A stretch of DNA of 53,550 bases, taken from positions 1 through 53,550 of the forward strand of contig MSJI02000746.1 of NCBI GenBank assembly GCA_001931905.2, given 5' to 3'. Below, piece by piece: positions 42,849 through 53,550 of the stretch. The notes under the pieces were generated by a model that was not told the origin of the DNA, searched no databases, and saw only the letters and a list, made by a program, of their open reading frames with translations. Source of the stretch: Cladosporium sp. IMV 00045 (taxonomy: Eukaryota > Ascomycota > Dothideomycetes > Cladosporiales > Cladosporiaceae). The position numbers were made by a program, and so were the translations under genes. Every line of letters starts with the position of its first letter. The first letter of the stretch is position 1.

Positions 42849-44710
42849 ATGCCGGGAGACAAGCCCTGGCCCGAAGTCCGGGTCGGCAACGCCAACCACG
42901 CCAACACCGCCGTGCTCATCGTCGGCGCAGGTATCTCAGGCATCTGCACGGCCATTGACCTCGTCAAACGAAACAAATGCCGCAACTTCCTCATCGTCGA
43001 GAAGAGCGGCGGCGTTGGAGGCACCTGGCACGACAACAAATACCCCGGATGCTGCTGCGACGTCTGGTCCGCTCTATATAGTCTCAGCTTCGAGCAGAAC
43101 GGCGAGTGGACTCGCGAGTATCCTGGCCAGGAAGAAATTCTCTCTTACCTCGTCGGGGTGGCGCAGAAGTATAAGGTTTACGAGCACGCCAGGTTCAACA
43201 CCTCCGTTGAGAGCGCCGTTTGGGATGATGAGGCGAAGAAGTGGCGTGTCAACGTTTCCACTGCAGAGGGAAGCAAGGATGCTGAGTTCAATCCGAGTTA
43301 TGAGATCAAAGCGGATTTCCTCGTCAGCGCTGTCGGCCAGCTAAATCAACCAAAGTGGCCGGAGATTGACGGCTTGGGAAACTTCCTTGGGAAAAAGATG
43401 CACTCTGCTCGTTGGGATTGGTCTTACGATCTTCAAGACAAGAAGATCGCAATTGTTGGCAACGGTAGGCTTTGTATCATTTTTCCAACTGTGATGCCGC
43501 GATCTGACTTCTGGCAGGATGTACCTCAGCACAAATTGCTCCTGAGGTAGCTAAAGTGGCGAAACACATCACCATCTTCCAACGCACGCCAAACTGGGTC
43601 ATCCCTCGCCTCGATGCACCAGTCTCCCCATTCTGGCGGGGCGTTTACAAATACATCCCGCCAATCCGCTGGCGCAAGCGCGCTTTGATGATGGACTTCC
43701 GCGAGTCCTTCTACGAGGCCGTGGTAGATGGCGATTCGGCTTTCGCGGGTGAAATCAGACGACAGAACGAGTTCATGATGAAGACGCAGCTGCCAGACCA
43801 GCCTGAGCTTTGGGCGAAGCTGACACCGACGTACAACCCAGGTTGCAAGCGTGTCATTATCTCTGATGACTACTATCCCACTCTCGCTCTGCCGAATGTT
43901 TCCCTCGAGACGAGGCCTATCCACCGCATCGGCTCGAATAGCGTTAGCGTTATCGATGAAAATGGCCAGCCGGATGTGGTAAAGGCAGACTACGATCTGC
44001 TCGTGTGCGCCACTGGTTTCCGCACAACTCAGTTCATGCATCCGATCGAGTTGACTGGTAAGCATGGTCGTAAGCTCAGCGAGGTGTGGGAGAAGGGAGC
44101 GCAGGCCTACAACGGCACATGCGTGGAGGACATGCCCAACTTCGCGATGCTGTACGGGCCCAACACCAATCTTGGTCACAATTCGTAAGCCACAAGTCCC
44201 AAATCCTGTAAGAAATACTATATGACTGACATGCCATCTCGCAGCATCATCCTCATGATCGAAGCCCAAAGTCGCTACATTAACGGCCTAATCGAACCCG
44301 TTCTAGACGCCCGTCGCGCCGGCAAAGCGCTATCCCTCTCCCCCAAACACGAAAAAGTCATCGCCTACAACGAGCGCATCCAGGAGGTCCTCCGCAACTC
44401 GTCCTTCAATGACCCAAATTGCAACTCGTGGTACAAGAACGATGACGGCATCATCACCAACAACTGGTCCGGCACTGTGATCGAATATCAAGAGCAGCTT
44501 TCGAAGGTCGAATTCGACGACTACGATGCCGAGGCTAGTGGCGCGGATGCTGTGAGGAAGAAGCCGGTGGTCAAGTTGGGTAGGGTGCATGAGGAGACTT
44601 TCTACAGTGACCGCTTCCTGGCTGCTGTTAGTGTGGTGGGCGTTGCTGCTGTTGCTGCGGGCTGGGTGTTGAGGAATACGAGGTATTTGAATGGGTTGAG
44701 GGCGAGGTAG
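42849..44710 (+). CDS. Baeyer-Villiger-type flavin monooxygenase
   Basis: Exons 42849-43464, 43518-44184 and 44245-44710 encode 582 residues. FAD-binding VLIVGAGISGICTAIDL, then GGVGGTWHDNKYPGCCCDV. The Baeyer-Villiger fingerprint F-x-G-x3-H-x3-W-D is present as FLGKKMHSARWDW (about residue 180), followed by the NADPH-binding KKIAIVGNGCTSAQIAPEV and the BVMO/FMO-like LLVCATGF, and YGPNTNLGHNS. It inserts oxygen next to a ketone, or oxidises N/S, with NADPH and O2; the substrate is unknown. The C-terminus has a hydrophobic helix (FLAAVSVVGVAAVAAGWVL) followed by basic residues, suggesting anchoring to the ER or another membrane. The intron at 43465-43517 splits the NADPH motif, and phases agree. 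Confidence 0.92.
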
Positions 44711-45218
44711 GAGACTTAATGAGGGAGTCTGGTGGTGGTGGCCAAGGACGGTGATCATCACGGGAAGTTTGAAAGGACTACAGGACTGGGTCATGATAGG
44801 TAGGTGTATAGATTGCCAACAAAGGATGTCCTAGGAATTTCCTTCCATGCGCGCCCTTTGCTTCTTGAGGTGGTTCCTCGTACTGCGTCATTTGCTTCAC
44901 ATGTCTAATCGCAGGCGAATGCGCGCCGCAATACTTTTCAGACCTCATCAAGCCAGCTGCTCAACCTCACTTCACGCTTGCTCGCCACGCCACGCCACTA
45001 ATATCAAACCTTAAAGAATTCACTCCTCGAGCAAGACACTGATCAACAAGAAAAAACCATAGGACTCTTCCTCACCAACCTGCAAACCGCCACCTTCAGA
45101 CACCCAATCTGCACGACAAACCGCAACCGCCACCAAGACGTCACTTCAAACCAATTCAAACCACACCGCTGCCCGCTCGCCAGCCATCCGCACAAATCAC
45201 ACCTCACAATCTAATCCA
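44711..45218. other. intergenic, no gene recognised
   Basis: The 3' flank of the monooxygenase and a C/A-rich leader (CCACC/CAACC words) from about 45050 before ATG 45219. No other signal. Confidence 0.5.
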
Positions 45219-45659
45219 ATGGCCTCATCCAACTCCACCACCAAACCAACCAACACCTCACCAACCTCCACAAGCAACCAACCCCTCGCCCCACCCCTCG
45301 CAAGAGCGATCGAAGCCTCTGAAAAATTCCAATCCGCCATAACGGGCGCAACCCCACCACCAGACGCCCCCAACACGACCAACCCCACCAATATCTTCGG
45401 AGGCGTCGGTACGAGCGCCACGTACACGGAGAAAGCGCTCTTCGCGCATCTGCTGCGCGATCACCAGGATGAAATTGCGGGTTTGAAGAGGGAGTTGGGA
45501 GAGATGAAGAGGGAGGTGGGACGGTTGGAGGGGGAGAAGGGGGAGTTGGAGGGATTGGTGGGCGGGTTGAGGGGGGAGGTTGAGGAGTTGAGAAGAGCTT
45601 TGAGGGACGCGAGTGGTGGGGAGGGGATGGCTAAGAAGAGGAAGAAAGGGGGGAGGTAG
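45219..45659 (+). CDS. small coiled-coil protein, unknown function
   Basis: Single exon, 146 residues. The first 60 residues are Ser/Thr/Pro/Asn-rich and probably disordered, then FGGVGTSATYTEKALFAHLL and a heptad-rich helix from about 80 to 132 (ELGEMKREVGRLEGEKGELE, GLRGEVEELRRALRDA). It ends with a basic MAKKRKKGGR that could be a nuclear localisation signal. I do not recognise a family. It is supported by a Pro/Ser-to-coiled-coil architecture, an ATG start and a 5' leader typical of the other genes here. Confidence 0.65.
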   Translation: MASSNSTTKPTNTSPTSTSNQPLAPPLARAIEASEKFQSAITGATPPPDAPNTTNPTNIFGGVGTSATYTEKALFAHLLRDHQDEIAGLKRELGEMKREVGRLEGEKGELEGLVGGLRGEVEELRRALRDASGGEGMAKKRKKGGR

Positions 45660-45918
45660 ATTTGGGGATTTTGAGCTGGGAGAGGTGGATGGTTGGAGTG
45701 TTGATGCCATTTGGTGGTTCAGATGGGACTTGAGAACGGATCTGATGAGTAGTGTCAAGGCGAAGGCCAAGGAGAGCTATGGTTGGTTGGTTGGTTTTGA
45801 AGGAAGACAACTGCATTAATGATACATCATGAGAAACGAACACAACAGCGGTCCTTCGTGGACCCGATCTTCATCTATCGACTCCTTACGCCTGTTGATA
45901 TCGATAACACCGCTGTGA

Positions 45919-46905
45919 TTATGCGTCGGAAGTCACACTGACGCTCTCCTTCGGCATGTGCGCAAGATAGCTCTTCCTCTTGCTGCTGCCATCAGGAACG
46001 TGGAAACGCTTGTCCACGCGGCCGAAGATGTAGAGACAGAGAATCATGATCTCCAGCATGAAGCCGAAACAGTAGTAAGCTGCGCGGGAATCGTACCACG
46101 CGGGATCTATGCGCTTTCGGGGAGCTTGCCAGGTCGTTCCGAGTTTGAAGCCGGAGATTGTGACGGCTAGGCATGCGGCGGCGAGGAGTAGGATGGCTTT
46201 GAATGTCCTCGATCCCACGCCGAAGGGCTGTGGTGTGGTTCCCGAGTGAGGCATGAGGAATGCGGCGCCGACCATGAGGAGAGGGGTGATTGTGAGGATG
46301 AAGAGGACGATCACTGCGGCACGCTGGCAGTCGAGGCATGCTCGGGTCGTGCTTTGGTTGACGGTGTAGAACATGATGACAGTCGCCACGATCACCATGA
46401 TCAGAGTAGCTGCGAGCAGGGCGTACATGACGTAGAAGAATTGAGCCAGGGTGGGCTTCCAGCCGATTTTCGGATGCATCGCTCGCAGGATGCGCTGCGC
46501 GAAGATCAGATTGACCAGGTATAGGATGAGGACGCCGGCGTTGTTGAAGATCATAGCGGCGATGGCGATTTGGACGTCGCGTTGATAGGCAGCCCAGACG
46601 ATGCGCATGATGCAGGTGACAACACGCGCCATGCTGAAGATGAAGAGGATCAAGCTGATCAGGAACTTGTGGCCGTGGATCCGGTTTCGCTGGAAGATGG
46701 TCATGTTCGTCAAGGCCGAGCAGAGGTAAAGAGCCATGAAGACGGTGGTGATTGGCACATCGATGGCGATGGTCGGAACACCGCCGACGGCTGCTGTTTG
46801 AGGAGGATAGGGGCCCTAACGCGATTGTCAGATCGATATCAACAATGAAGATGGAGACGATTACTTACGCCCGAAGCTCTAGCTTGAATTCCGCTGTCAG
46901 CCATT
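45919..46905 (-). CDS. DUF3112 seven-TM membrane protein
   Basis: Exons 46870-46905 and 45919-46815 (intron 46816-46869) encode 310 residues. The start MADSGIQARASGGPYPPQTA and GGVPTIAIDVPITTVFMALY, then RNRIHGHKFLISLILFIFSM, VTCIMRIVWAAYQRDVQIAI and FAQRILRAMHPKIGW match the fungal DUF3112 family, with seven hydrophobic segments. It ends with a short polar tail carrying ESVSVTSDA. The function is unknown; such proteins are probably plasma-membrane receptors or sensors by topology only. It is divergent from a Zn2Cys6 regulator. Confidence 0.88.
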
Positions 46906-47496
46906 GTTGTTGTGTTGTGTTTGCGGTAGTGATTGTGCTTGTCTACATGCGCTTGACAGAGTGCCGCATGGTCGGGAAGCACGACCTATATACATGATTG
47001 TACACCTAGCAAACAACTAAGGCCACTGCCAAAACTCGGACGATCGGACGAAGTGTTCGGACGAAGTCACGGAATGTGAGAATAAACGTTTCGGTGGGCG
47101 CCGCGCTAAGTGGGGCTGGGTCACAGGAAGGATTGATCCACACGGCAGAATAGAATGCGGAACACAATTGGTCAGATTGACTCCCTTTCTGAGATGAAGG
47201 GAGCCACACTATAGACGCAACACCACCAAGCTTCAAACATCCGGTCAGGGCAATCCCACCGAAAACCCGGCGCGCCCGGCTCTCTTACTGTACAGGTACC
47301 AACCTCGACCTGACTGCATTCACATGTCTGGCGCAGAATACCTGCGTTCCTACAAGCCTGGCGGGGCGATCTCGCGTCAGCGCGCGCATGTCTTGCGACA
47401 AGAGTTGGCGCCAAATAAACGTTGCCACGCACGCTGTCACTTCACACAAAGTGCCGTGGTCACTCACATCTCGCTTATCCAGCCTCAGCGCCGAAG
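46906..47496. promoter_or_regulatory. shared region DUF3112 / Zn2Cys6 regulator
   Basis: The 591 bp between divergent starts. CGGACGAT and CGGACGAAGT words repeat around 47036-47062, giving a cluster of CGG triplets such as Zn2Cys6 proteins bind; no TATA box seen. A regulator binding its own upstream region is possible (inference). Confidence 0.45.
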
Positions 47497-49787
47497 ATGC
47501 CAAAGGAAGGTCGTCTTCGAAAGGGGACCAAGAGCTGCGTTGATTGCAGGCAAAGAAAGGTAAACTATACTGCTCACCAAATTTAGCTTCTCCTGATCGT
47601 CTTTCTAATTGCGACAATGTTCAGATACGCTGTATATATAGCGGATCGACGACTTGCGACAACTGCCTAGCGCGATCCCGGACATGTGTTGCGCAAGGGC
47701 CTGCCTCACCATCACTTGAAGCTGCACCAGCGTCGCGAGACAGGATCCGTAATCTGGAGAATGAGGTCGCAGCTTTGTGGAGCGTCGTGCGACGCCTAGA
47801 GACGAGACCAGGGGCCAGTAACGCAATTTCATCAGCTGGCAACTACGAGACTCCCAGCAGTGCCCCGGTTGCCAATGATTCTCCAGCACAGGGAGTTGCT
47901 CAGAGGTTCGGCCACAACAATGAGCTCATACCAGCGTCTCCAGCATTGGCGTCTGCACAGTCGAGAGTGGAGAAAGGTTCAACGGACATGACCGACTCCG
48001 AATCAGAAAGCTTCGAATTCTCACCTACTAATAAACCTGCACATCTACGACAACTGTTCGATAACGACCTCTTGAACTCCCGAGAGTCTGGTCACTCAGC
48101 TTGCAGACATCACGATCGCGATTCAACGCTGTTAACCGAGGCAAGGCTTCAATTGCAGAAACTCATCCCAAGCCGTGAGGATGTTGTGACAATAACAGGG
48201 TTTTCGGTTCCCTGGATGGGCATTTACATTGCTCTTTTCCCGCGTGTCCGCACGCTGACAACCCCAGAAGAAACGGTCACTCGCTATGACGAGATCTGCG
48301 CACCCGACGCGAATCCAATGTTCATAGCGAATGTACTGATCTCGCTGGCTCTTACTATTCGACAGATTCCAGATGAGGATGTGAAGCCACTCCTACCTGG
48401 GATACCCAATCCGTCACGGTTCATCGAAGAAGTGTCCGACTCTGTGGATCGATTGATTGTTGGCAATGATGATTTGGCGGCGACGCTGGACGGCATTGAA
48501 ACCTCTTTATTCTTTTCGAGACTGTAGGTATCCCGATTCGTCCTGTTGATTGCCCTGCTCAGTGTAGATGCTAATCTATGTGGATCTCGTCATCCTTCAC
48601 GGAGCGCTAACAATAATTGCAGCGTTCTGGCATGCGTCGATCTTAGGAAGATGTGGATCAGAGTTCGAAGGATCATTTCATTCGCGGAACTGATCGGCCT
48701 CCCAACACAAGCCGCCAAATTCATGAACGATGAAGTCAATGACGGACAAGCAACAGCTGCAGCTGTCTGGGAATCGATCTGCGTCGTTGAGCGCCTCATC
48801 AGCACGATGTCCAATTTGCCGGCTGCAACGAGATCGTACTCCATACAGCATGCCGATGTCAGATCAGCAGACGGCAAAGTGAACGTACAGCATTACATGA
48901 GCCGTCTCACAGACATTGTGCTCGACGTGCAAGATCTGGACAATGAAGCCTCCTCCGATAAGCCAAGCTCTGAACAATTAGCCAAAGTGTTCGCCGTCGA
49001 TGAAAAGTTCAGAGAGCTCGCCGAGATAACACCACCCGAATGGTGGGGTGTATCCGGAGATCATCTGACTGCAGAACACCTAGTCCAATACTGGCACCAC
49101 TACTTCACAGTACGAACACATCTTCGCCTCGCTATGACAGACGATGCGAGGAGACGATACTCTTTGAGTTACAACACTTGCGTCCGCGCATGTCAGAACA
49201 TGGCTCAGCGCTATATTAACCTGCGCTCATTGGTACCCGCTGGCTTCTTTGCTTCGAGGGTACTAGACCTTCAGATCCTGACCGCTGCCGTCTTCCTCCT
49301 TCTCGACTTGAGCAAGCCAGTCATACCTCAAGCCCAGGTACTCCAGCAAGCAAATGCGAGCGGAAATCTAGTTGACCAGCTCATCAATGCTTTAGAATCC
49401 GCTTCGCGCAAGGCAGGCGGAAATTTTGCTGAGAAAGCCGTCAACGCTCTTCGTTCCCTCAAGACACTCATGCAAGCACCAATCGACCAGGACGGCAGAG
49501 AGGAGATGACTCTGAAGGTCCCTTTGATAGGAAAGATCGCAGTGACCCGGAAATTGCCCCAACACCAGCCGGAACATGTACATGCCACACAGTCCATCAC
49601 CGGGTGGCATCGGTCTGCTCCGGATGGACTGACTTACATCCCCCAAGCGGGTCCAATCAATAATGATCCGGCTTTGCCTTTCTGGTCCATGGATGTCTTG
49701 GACGACTTTTCTTTCATGCCTGATGCGCTGTCGGATGCAGACTTCGGGTTTGAGGGGTATGAGTTCCCAATGGATACCGCGCTCTGA
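47497..49787 (+). CDS. Zn2Cys6 transcription factor
   Basis: Exons 47497-47559, 47625-48523 and 48623-49787 encode 708 residues. The first intron splits the cluster C-VD-C-RQRKIR-C-IYSGSTT-C-DN-C-LARSRT-C (residues about 14-41), preceded by basic RLRKGTK. A short helix with ENEVAALWSVVRRLETR looks like a dimerisation coiled coil. A disordered acidic and Ser-rich stretch follows (DMTDSESESFEF), and then a fungal-specific regulatory domain (TGFSVPWMGIYIALFPRVRT, EWWGVSGDHLTAEHLVQYWH, TCVRACQNMAQRYINL). The C-terminal FGFEGYEFPMD may be an acidic activation tail. The target pathway is unknown. The start is taken at 47497 because it supplies the first half of the zinc cluster. Confidence 0.9.
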
Positions 49788-50081
49788 AGAAGTCGCCTTC
49801 CTTCAGTCCCGTCTACACTACGTTTGCGGCACAGTCGTATCGATTTGTGAATCTTATGGAAAAAAATTTCAAGAACAGAAACATCGCTGCACAACGGTGT
49901 CTGCAAACGCAGACCATGGCGAGCATTAGTACTGAAAGACTATCTATTACCGGCCACGCTATTTCCTTCACCCTCCCGAGCAACCAATCACCATCTTACA
50001 ATTGAGGCAACGAAAACGACCGTCCAGCATCCTTTCAGCATCCTCTCCTACCTCCTATCTTACACGAACCAGCTTTTCCAA
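49788..50081. other. convergent 3' flanks
   Basis: About 290 bp between the regulator and the zinc transporter, which converge. Nothing recognised. Confidence 0.5.
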
Positions 50082-51321
50082 TCAAGCCCATTCGCCAAGC
50101 AAAGCCATAATGCCCGCTCCAAGCAGGACCGAAACAATCATAAACGTCAGCTCACGGTCATTGCGCGTGCGATCCGGGTTGAACAAGAAGTCCCTAGCCA
50201 GCAACTCGACGAAACCAGTGTAGATGAGAATACCCGCCGAGATGGAGTCCAGCACGCCAGAGACAATGTTGGCGGTGATACTCGACTCGTTGTACGTGGT
50301 GCGCACGCCAAGACCGATCGCGAGCGCGATGGGAGTCGTCAAGCCGTACGCCGTGCAGAGCGCCCAGGGCATCCAGCTGAGGCGCTTGGGGAAGGGGATC
50401 GCGGAGAGACGGGCGCCGATTCCGAGGCCTTCGAAGGACTGGTGGAAGACAATCACGGGGTAGAGGACAGGGAACTCGTCTCCGGCGCTGCCGAGGGTCA
50501 GGCCGATGATGACGGAGTGGAAGATGACGCCGAATTCGAGAATGAGGAAGGCGGCGATCTGCTGTGTGAAAGAGCGCTCGATCGCCTCGGAGTCGCTGGT
50601 GTGGACTGAGGAGTTCTCGCTAGCGTGTCCGAGCTTTCCCTCCGCGGTCGCTGGGGTGCTGGACTGGGTGTTCGACACCGGCAGTGTGCCGTCCTGCTCG
50701 CCTGAGTGGAGGGCCTGGTGGTTGGCACAGCCTTTGCCGCCGAAGCGAGCGTTTGACGCATCGAAAGCGACTGCGTTTCTCTCCTCATCGTGGCCGCCGT
50801 GGGACCAGCCGTATTTCTTTTCAACGTATCGCTCGGCCGCGAAGTCCATGAGGAAAACGGTCATGCCAGAAGCGAGAGCAATGGCGGGCGGCCATGAGTA
50901 GGAAGCCCAGCCACCGGTCAAGCCGACACAGGTCGCAGATCCAATTTCGGAGTAAGCAGGGTCGAGAAGACTAGAGAATGTTAACGGACAATCACGGCCA
51001 TCCCGGCTGTGAATCGAACACTCACTGAATGAAAGCAGTAGCAATGATAACACCCGTACCAAAGTACCTCGCGAACAAGTAGACGTATTTGTTGACGTGC
51101 AGCCTCTTCGACCTAGTCGCCAGGACGGGGAAGAAAGTGACGGCGGTGGAAACGATGAGAATGACGAAAATGGCGGAGATGCGAGCTCCCATCCTGCCGT
51201 CGTACTCGTTCTCACCCGCGTTCATGTAGCACACGACATCTCTCTCGTCGGCGGTGTCGAGGTCGACGTTGTGCGGGTCGAAAGCGGCGTCCTGGCGCGC
51301 CACCAGGGATGCGAGAGACAT
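50082..51321 (-). CDS. ZIP-family zinc transporter
   Basis: Exons 51026-51321 and 50082-50970 (intron 50971-51025) encode 394 residues. ZRT/IRT-like protein: TM1 ISAIFVILIVSTAVTFFPVL, then VYLFARYFGTGVIIATAFIH (junction His supplied by the splice), LASGMTVFLMDFAAER, a His-poor cytoplasmic loop, and the metal-site helices LILEFGVIFHSVIIGLTLG (HSxxxG) and VIVFHQSFEGLGIGARL (HQxxEG). It ends near VSVLLGAGIMALLGEWA. Predicted eight TM helices, importing Zn2+ (possibly Fe2+) across the plasma membrane. Family genes are usually induced by zinc depletion through a ZAP1-type factor; no site was identified here. Confidence 0.95.
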
Positions 51322-53008
51322 CTTGAGAGATCTCTTTCAACGATGAATGGAACGGCTTTCAGGTAGAAAGGTGTACCGAAAGTGGACCGTAAGGCTGAAG
51401 GGGGGAAAAGATAAGAAACGACAAGCACCTCTGGGCAACGTGGAAGAAGCTTTTTCTTGGTGAGGCTTGGAAGGAAGGCTTGACATTCCCATTGTCGATC
51501 GTTCCACAGACTACTACTTATCTACCCCCAAGCGCCTGGTCTGGCAAGCATTTCGAACACCTCGATGTCAGCAGGATTCTCACTAACAGACACTAGCAAG
51601 CCAAGTCGTCGAGCTTGTTGGTCAACGAGGTGGTTAAAAACACCTTGATGGCAGTCAGTCGGGCTTGATGAGAATTTTCCGACCGCGATTGCCGTTCTCT
51701 CTCGGTAAAATGCAGACTATCGACGATGGTTTATACGTTGTCTCGCTTGAGGGTCGCGTCTGTTTGGCTGAGGTATATGCGTTGAGGGCTGCAGACCCGT
51801 TGGCGTCTTGCTGCCACGGCTGGAGCCGTGGTCGTGAGGTCTGCTGCGTGGAGCAGACGGGTGATAATTCGATCCAATGGCTGCTTAGGGAAGTGTTGTG
51901 TGTCATTGGAATGTCTATGAAGGAGGGTGGAGGTACTTGGATTGTGTGCCTCGTGCGTGTAGGATTGCCCTATGTTCGCTTAACAGGTCGATGCGATGGA
52001 TTAAAGGCTCTTTCGAGGCCGACACGGCCGTGAAAGATCCTGATGCAGGAGGGAGTTTCTGACATTCCGGCATTTAGCTTTTTGATAGATCGTATTAGAC
52101 GAGATCCTTCAACGTAGCGACCGGACTGAAGAGGGTGTCGTGCAGAGCCACAACAGCAGCTTACTTCACCTCTGGCCCTGAGACTTCCACTCCTACAGGA
52201 AGCGCCTTATATTCAGACAATTCTACCGTGAAAGCCGACAACCCACAGGCAATTACAGCAATAGGACCAATACCTCGATTCAGTCGTGAGGGCACACTGC
52301 TGTCCATCGTTCTCGGATGCCGAAGCAAAAAAGTCCTCGGATTCTGCCGGCGCTGTGGAGCTCATCCACAAGAATGCAAGCGAGAATGGTCCCAGGAAAT
52401 GACTTCAACCGTGATGGGCCATGATCGAAAAAGAGACACATAGCACCCGCCGCTCTGACTGTAATGCTCTGAGTGGGACACCAACAACCTCGGTGTACTG
52501 GAAACCCACCATGATGGAGGTACTTTGTTATCGAGTTACGCCCGTTGAAAGTCCCGAGGCCGATGATACTACACCTACCTCAACTCATTCGCGTTACAAG
52601 TGCTATTGTGGTGTGTGGTTAAATTTTGCAAGAAGACTTAACCTGCAAGGCACGAGAACGGAGAAATGATCAGAAGCACGTTCTTATGTATATACCGACA
52701 GCAGAAAACAAAACAGCATAGACTCAACGATGCTCTATCGTCTTTCACCCTCAACACGTCCCAGCTCTGGAAGTCAAAAAACGCATTTGACTACCAAACC
52801 ACGTGATCCGACCGACCGACAAATAATAAAACAGGGAAAAACTCCCCGTACAAAGATGCAAATGCCATAAAACCAAACGACCGCACCCCGTCGCACGTCC
52901 CATCTTGCACTCATGACCTTCATTCATCATAAACCGTCCCACAAACTCATCAAACATAACAGAAAAACACTACCGACCCAGAAAAAAATCACACACGGGA
53001 TCGAACTC
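51322..53008. other. 1.7-kb gap without recognisable gene
   Basis: Contains the promoter of the zinc transporter and a structured segment at 51791-51858. Frames at 51668-52033 and 52135-52443 are short, motif-free and not convincing. The last 250 bp are A/C-rich and probably the 3' flank of the next minus-strand gene. Confidence 0.5.
51791..51858. repeat. nested inverted repeats
   Basis: A perfect hairpin, CCACGGCT/AGCCGTGG (51814-51821 with 51824-51831), is enclosed by GCAGACC (51791-51797) and GGTCTGC (51838-51844). GGTCTGC can instead pair with GCAGAC at 51853-51858, so two exclusive foldings are possible. Function unknown. Confidence 0.55.
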
Positions 53009-53550
53009 CTAGTCCATCTTCGCGTGCGAGTCGTCGGGCAGCGTGATCTCCACAGCCGGCGGGTCGCTGCTGCTGCTGTCCATCATGCCGGCGTCTTCGA
53101 GGTGCAGGGCGTCGACGTGCGCGTCCGACGTGTGCGGGCCGGAGTACATGGTCGGCTGCTCCGCGCCGACGGTGAAGTCTTCGTCGAGGTCGTTCCAGCC
53201 GGGGCTTGACTGCAGACTCGGCATTCTGTCGGCGTCGTCGTCGAAGCCTCCGTCCGCTGCGTTTGAGTCGGCGTCGGCGTTTACGGTTCGGTCCTCTACG
53301 CTATCAAGAAGCATCTCTGCATCGGTATCAGCGGTGTTGTTCTGCGCGTCGAGGACGGAGAAGCCCCATGAGGTGTTTCCAAAGTTGCCATACTGTCTGT
53401 TGTTGAGGAGCGAGGGCTGCGCGTGCTCGTTGTCATCGTCCATGCTGATGGCCTCGTCATCATCGTTCGTCTCCCGACTCGTCAACCTCAGATTCCGCCC
53501 TGCTTGTTGGCCGGCTGAACCATTTCCATTTGCCTGGAGCGTGTTCTGAC
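53009..53550 (-). CDS. C-terminal part of an acidic protein, unknown
   Basis: Partial: the frame is open from the right window edge to a TAG at 53009-53011, about 180 residues. The segment is acidic and Ser/Asp-rich (NDDDEAISMDDDNEH, DADMLL-like and FDDDADRMPSLQSSP), with DLDEDFTVGAEQPTMYSG and DALHLEDAGMMDSSSSDPP near the end. Low-complexity acidic tails like this occur in many regulatory subunits and chromatin proteins; I cannot name a family. The start and any introns lie outside the window. Confidence 0.6.
   Translation of the reverse strand, partial: QNTLQANGNGSAGQQAGRNLRLTSRETNDDDEAISMDDDNEHAQPSLLNNRQYGNFGNTSWGFSVLDAQNNTADTDAEMLLDSVEDRTVNADADSNAADGGFDDDADRMPSLQSSPGWNDLDEDFTVGAEQPTMYSGPHTSDAHVDALHLEDAGMMDSSSSDPPAVEITLPDDSHAKMD

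Noticed and set aside
51668..52033. 121-residue plus-strand frame with several Cys
   Set aside because: No signal peptide, no family motif, and coincides with the inverted-repeat segment; not convincing as a gene.
52135..52443. 102-residue frame with CRRCGAHPQEC
   Set aside because: GTG start, no zinc-finger spacing that I recognise, no upstream or downstream exon support.

Overview
This is a nuclear window from a filamentous ascomycete, most likely a dothideomycete. It carries many genes with short GT-AG introns (about 45-100 nt, with CTAAC-type branch points). Fungus-specific families are present: PTH11-like receptor, RTA1, DUF3112, Zn2Cys6 regulators and a hybrid histidine kinase. An AT-rich block shows the pattern of repeat-induced point mutation (RIP). 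Everything here was read by eye, and family names come from recognised motifs and not from database searches.

Layout. Positions 1-5054 are an accessory block. Two converging decayed genes (about 63-1289 on + and about 1720-2920, probably further, on -) are interrupted by a shared family of 45-56 nt introns, most of them ending in a TCTAACTGGTTACAG-like signature. Their in-frame stops are almost all TAA/TAG at plausible Gln codons. The block ends in a foldback inverted repeat at 4956-5054. From about 6.6 kb onward the sequence is ordinary gene-bearing euchromatin: PTH11-like membrane protein; a truncated intradiol dioxygenase relic; an amino-acid permease with an 11-nt exon; a UPC2-type Zn2Cys6 regulator, an RTA1-like protein and a giant sterol-oxidase/hydrolase fusion (14.6-21.8 kb); NOC3 and NIP7 head to head; a short-chain dehydrogenase; acetate kinase (frameshifted 3' end); the t-SNARE TLG2; calmodulin; MET2; a hybrid histidine kinase with broken frame; a HODM-like heme oxidase; a secreted NTF2-like protein; a Baeyer-Villiger-type monooxygenase; a small coiled-coil protein; a DUF3112 membrane protein head to head with a Zn2Cys6 regulator; a ZIP zinc transporter; and the 3' end of an acidic protein.

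Connections. NOC3 and NIP7, both for 60S ribosome assembly, share a 190-bp promoter. The UPC2-like factor, RTA1 protein and GMC/hydrolase fusion are neighbours with lipid or sterol themes and may form a small functional module (inference). The most unusual feature is the intron family of the left block: near-repeated introns at many positions in two different genes on opposite strands, and absent from about 30 introns read elsewhere in the window. It resembles the introner-like elements known from dothideomycetes.
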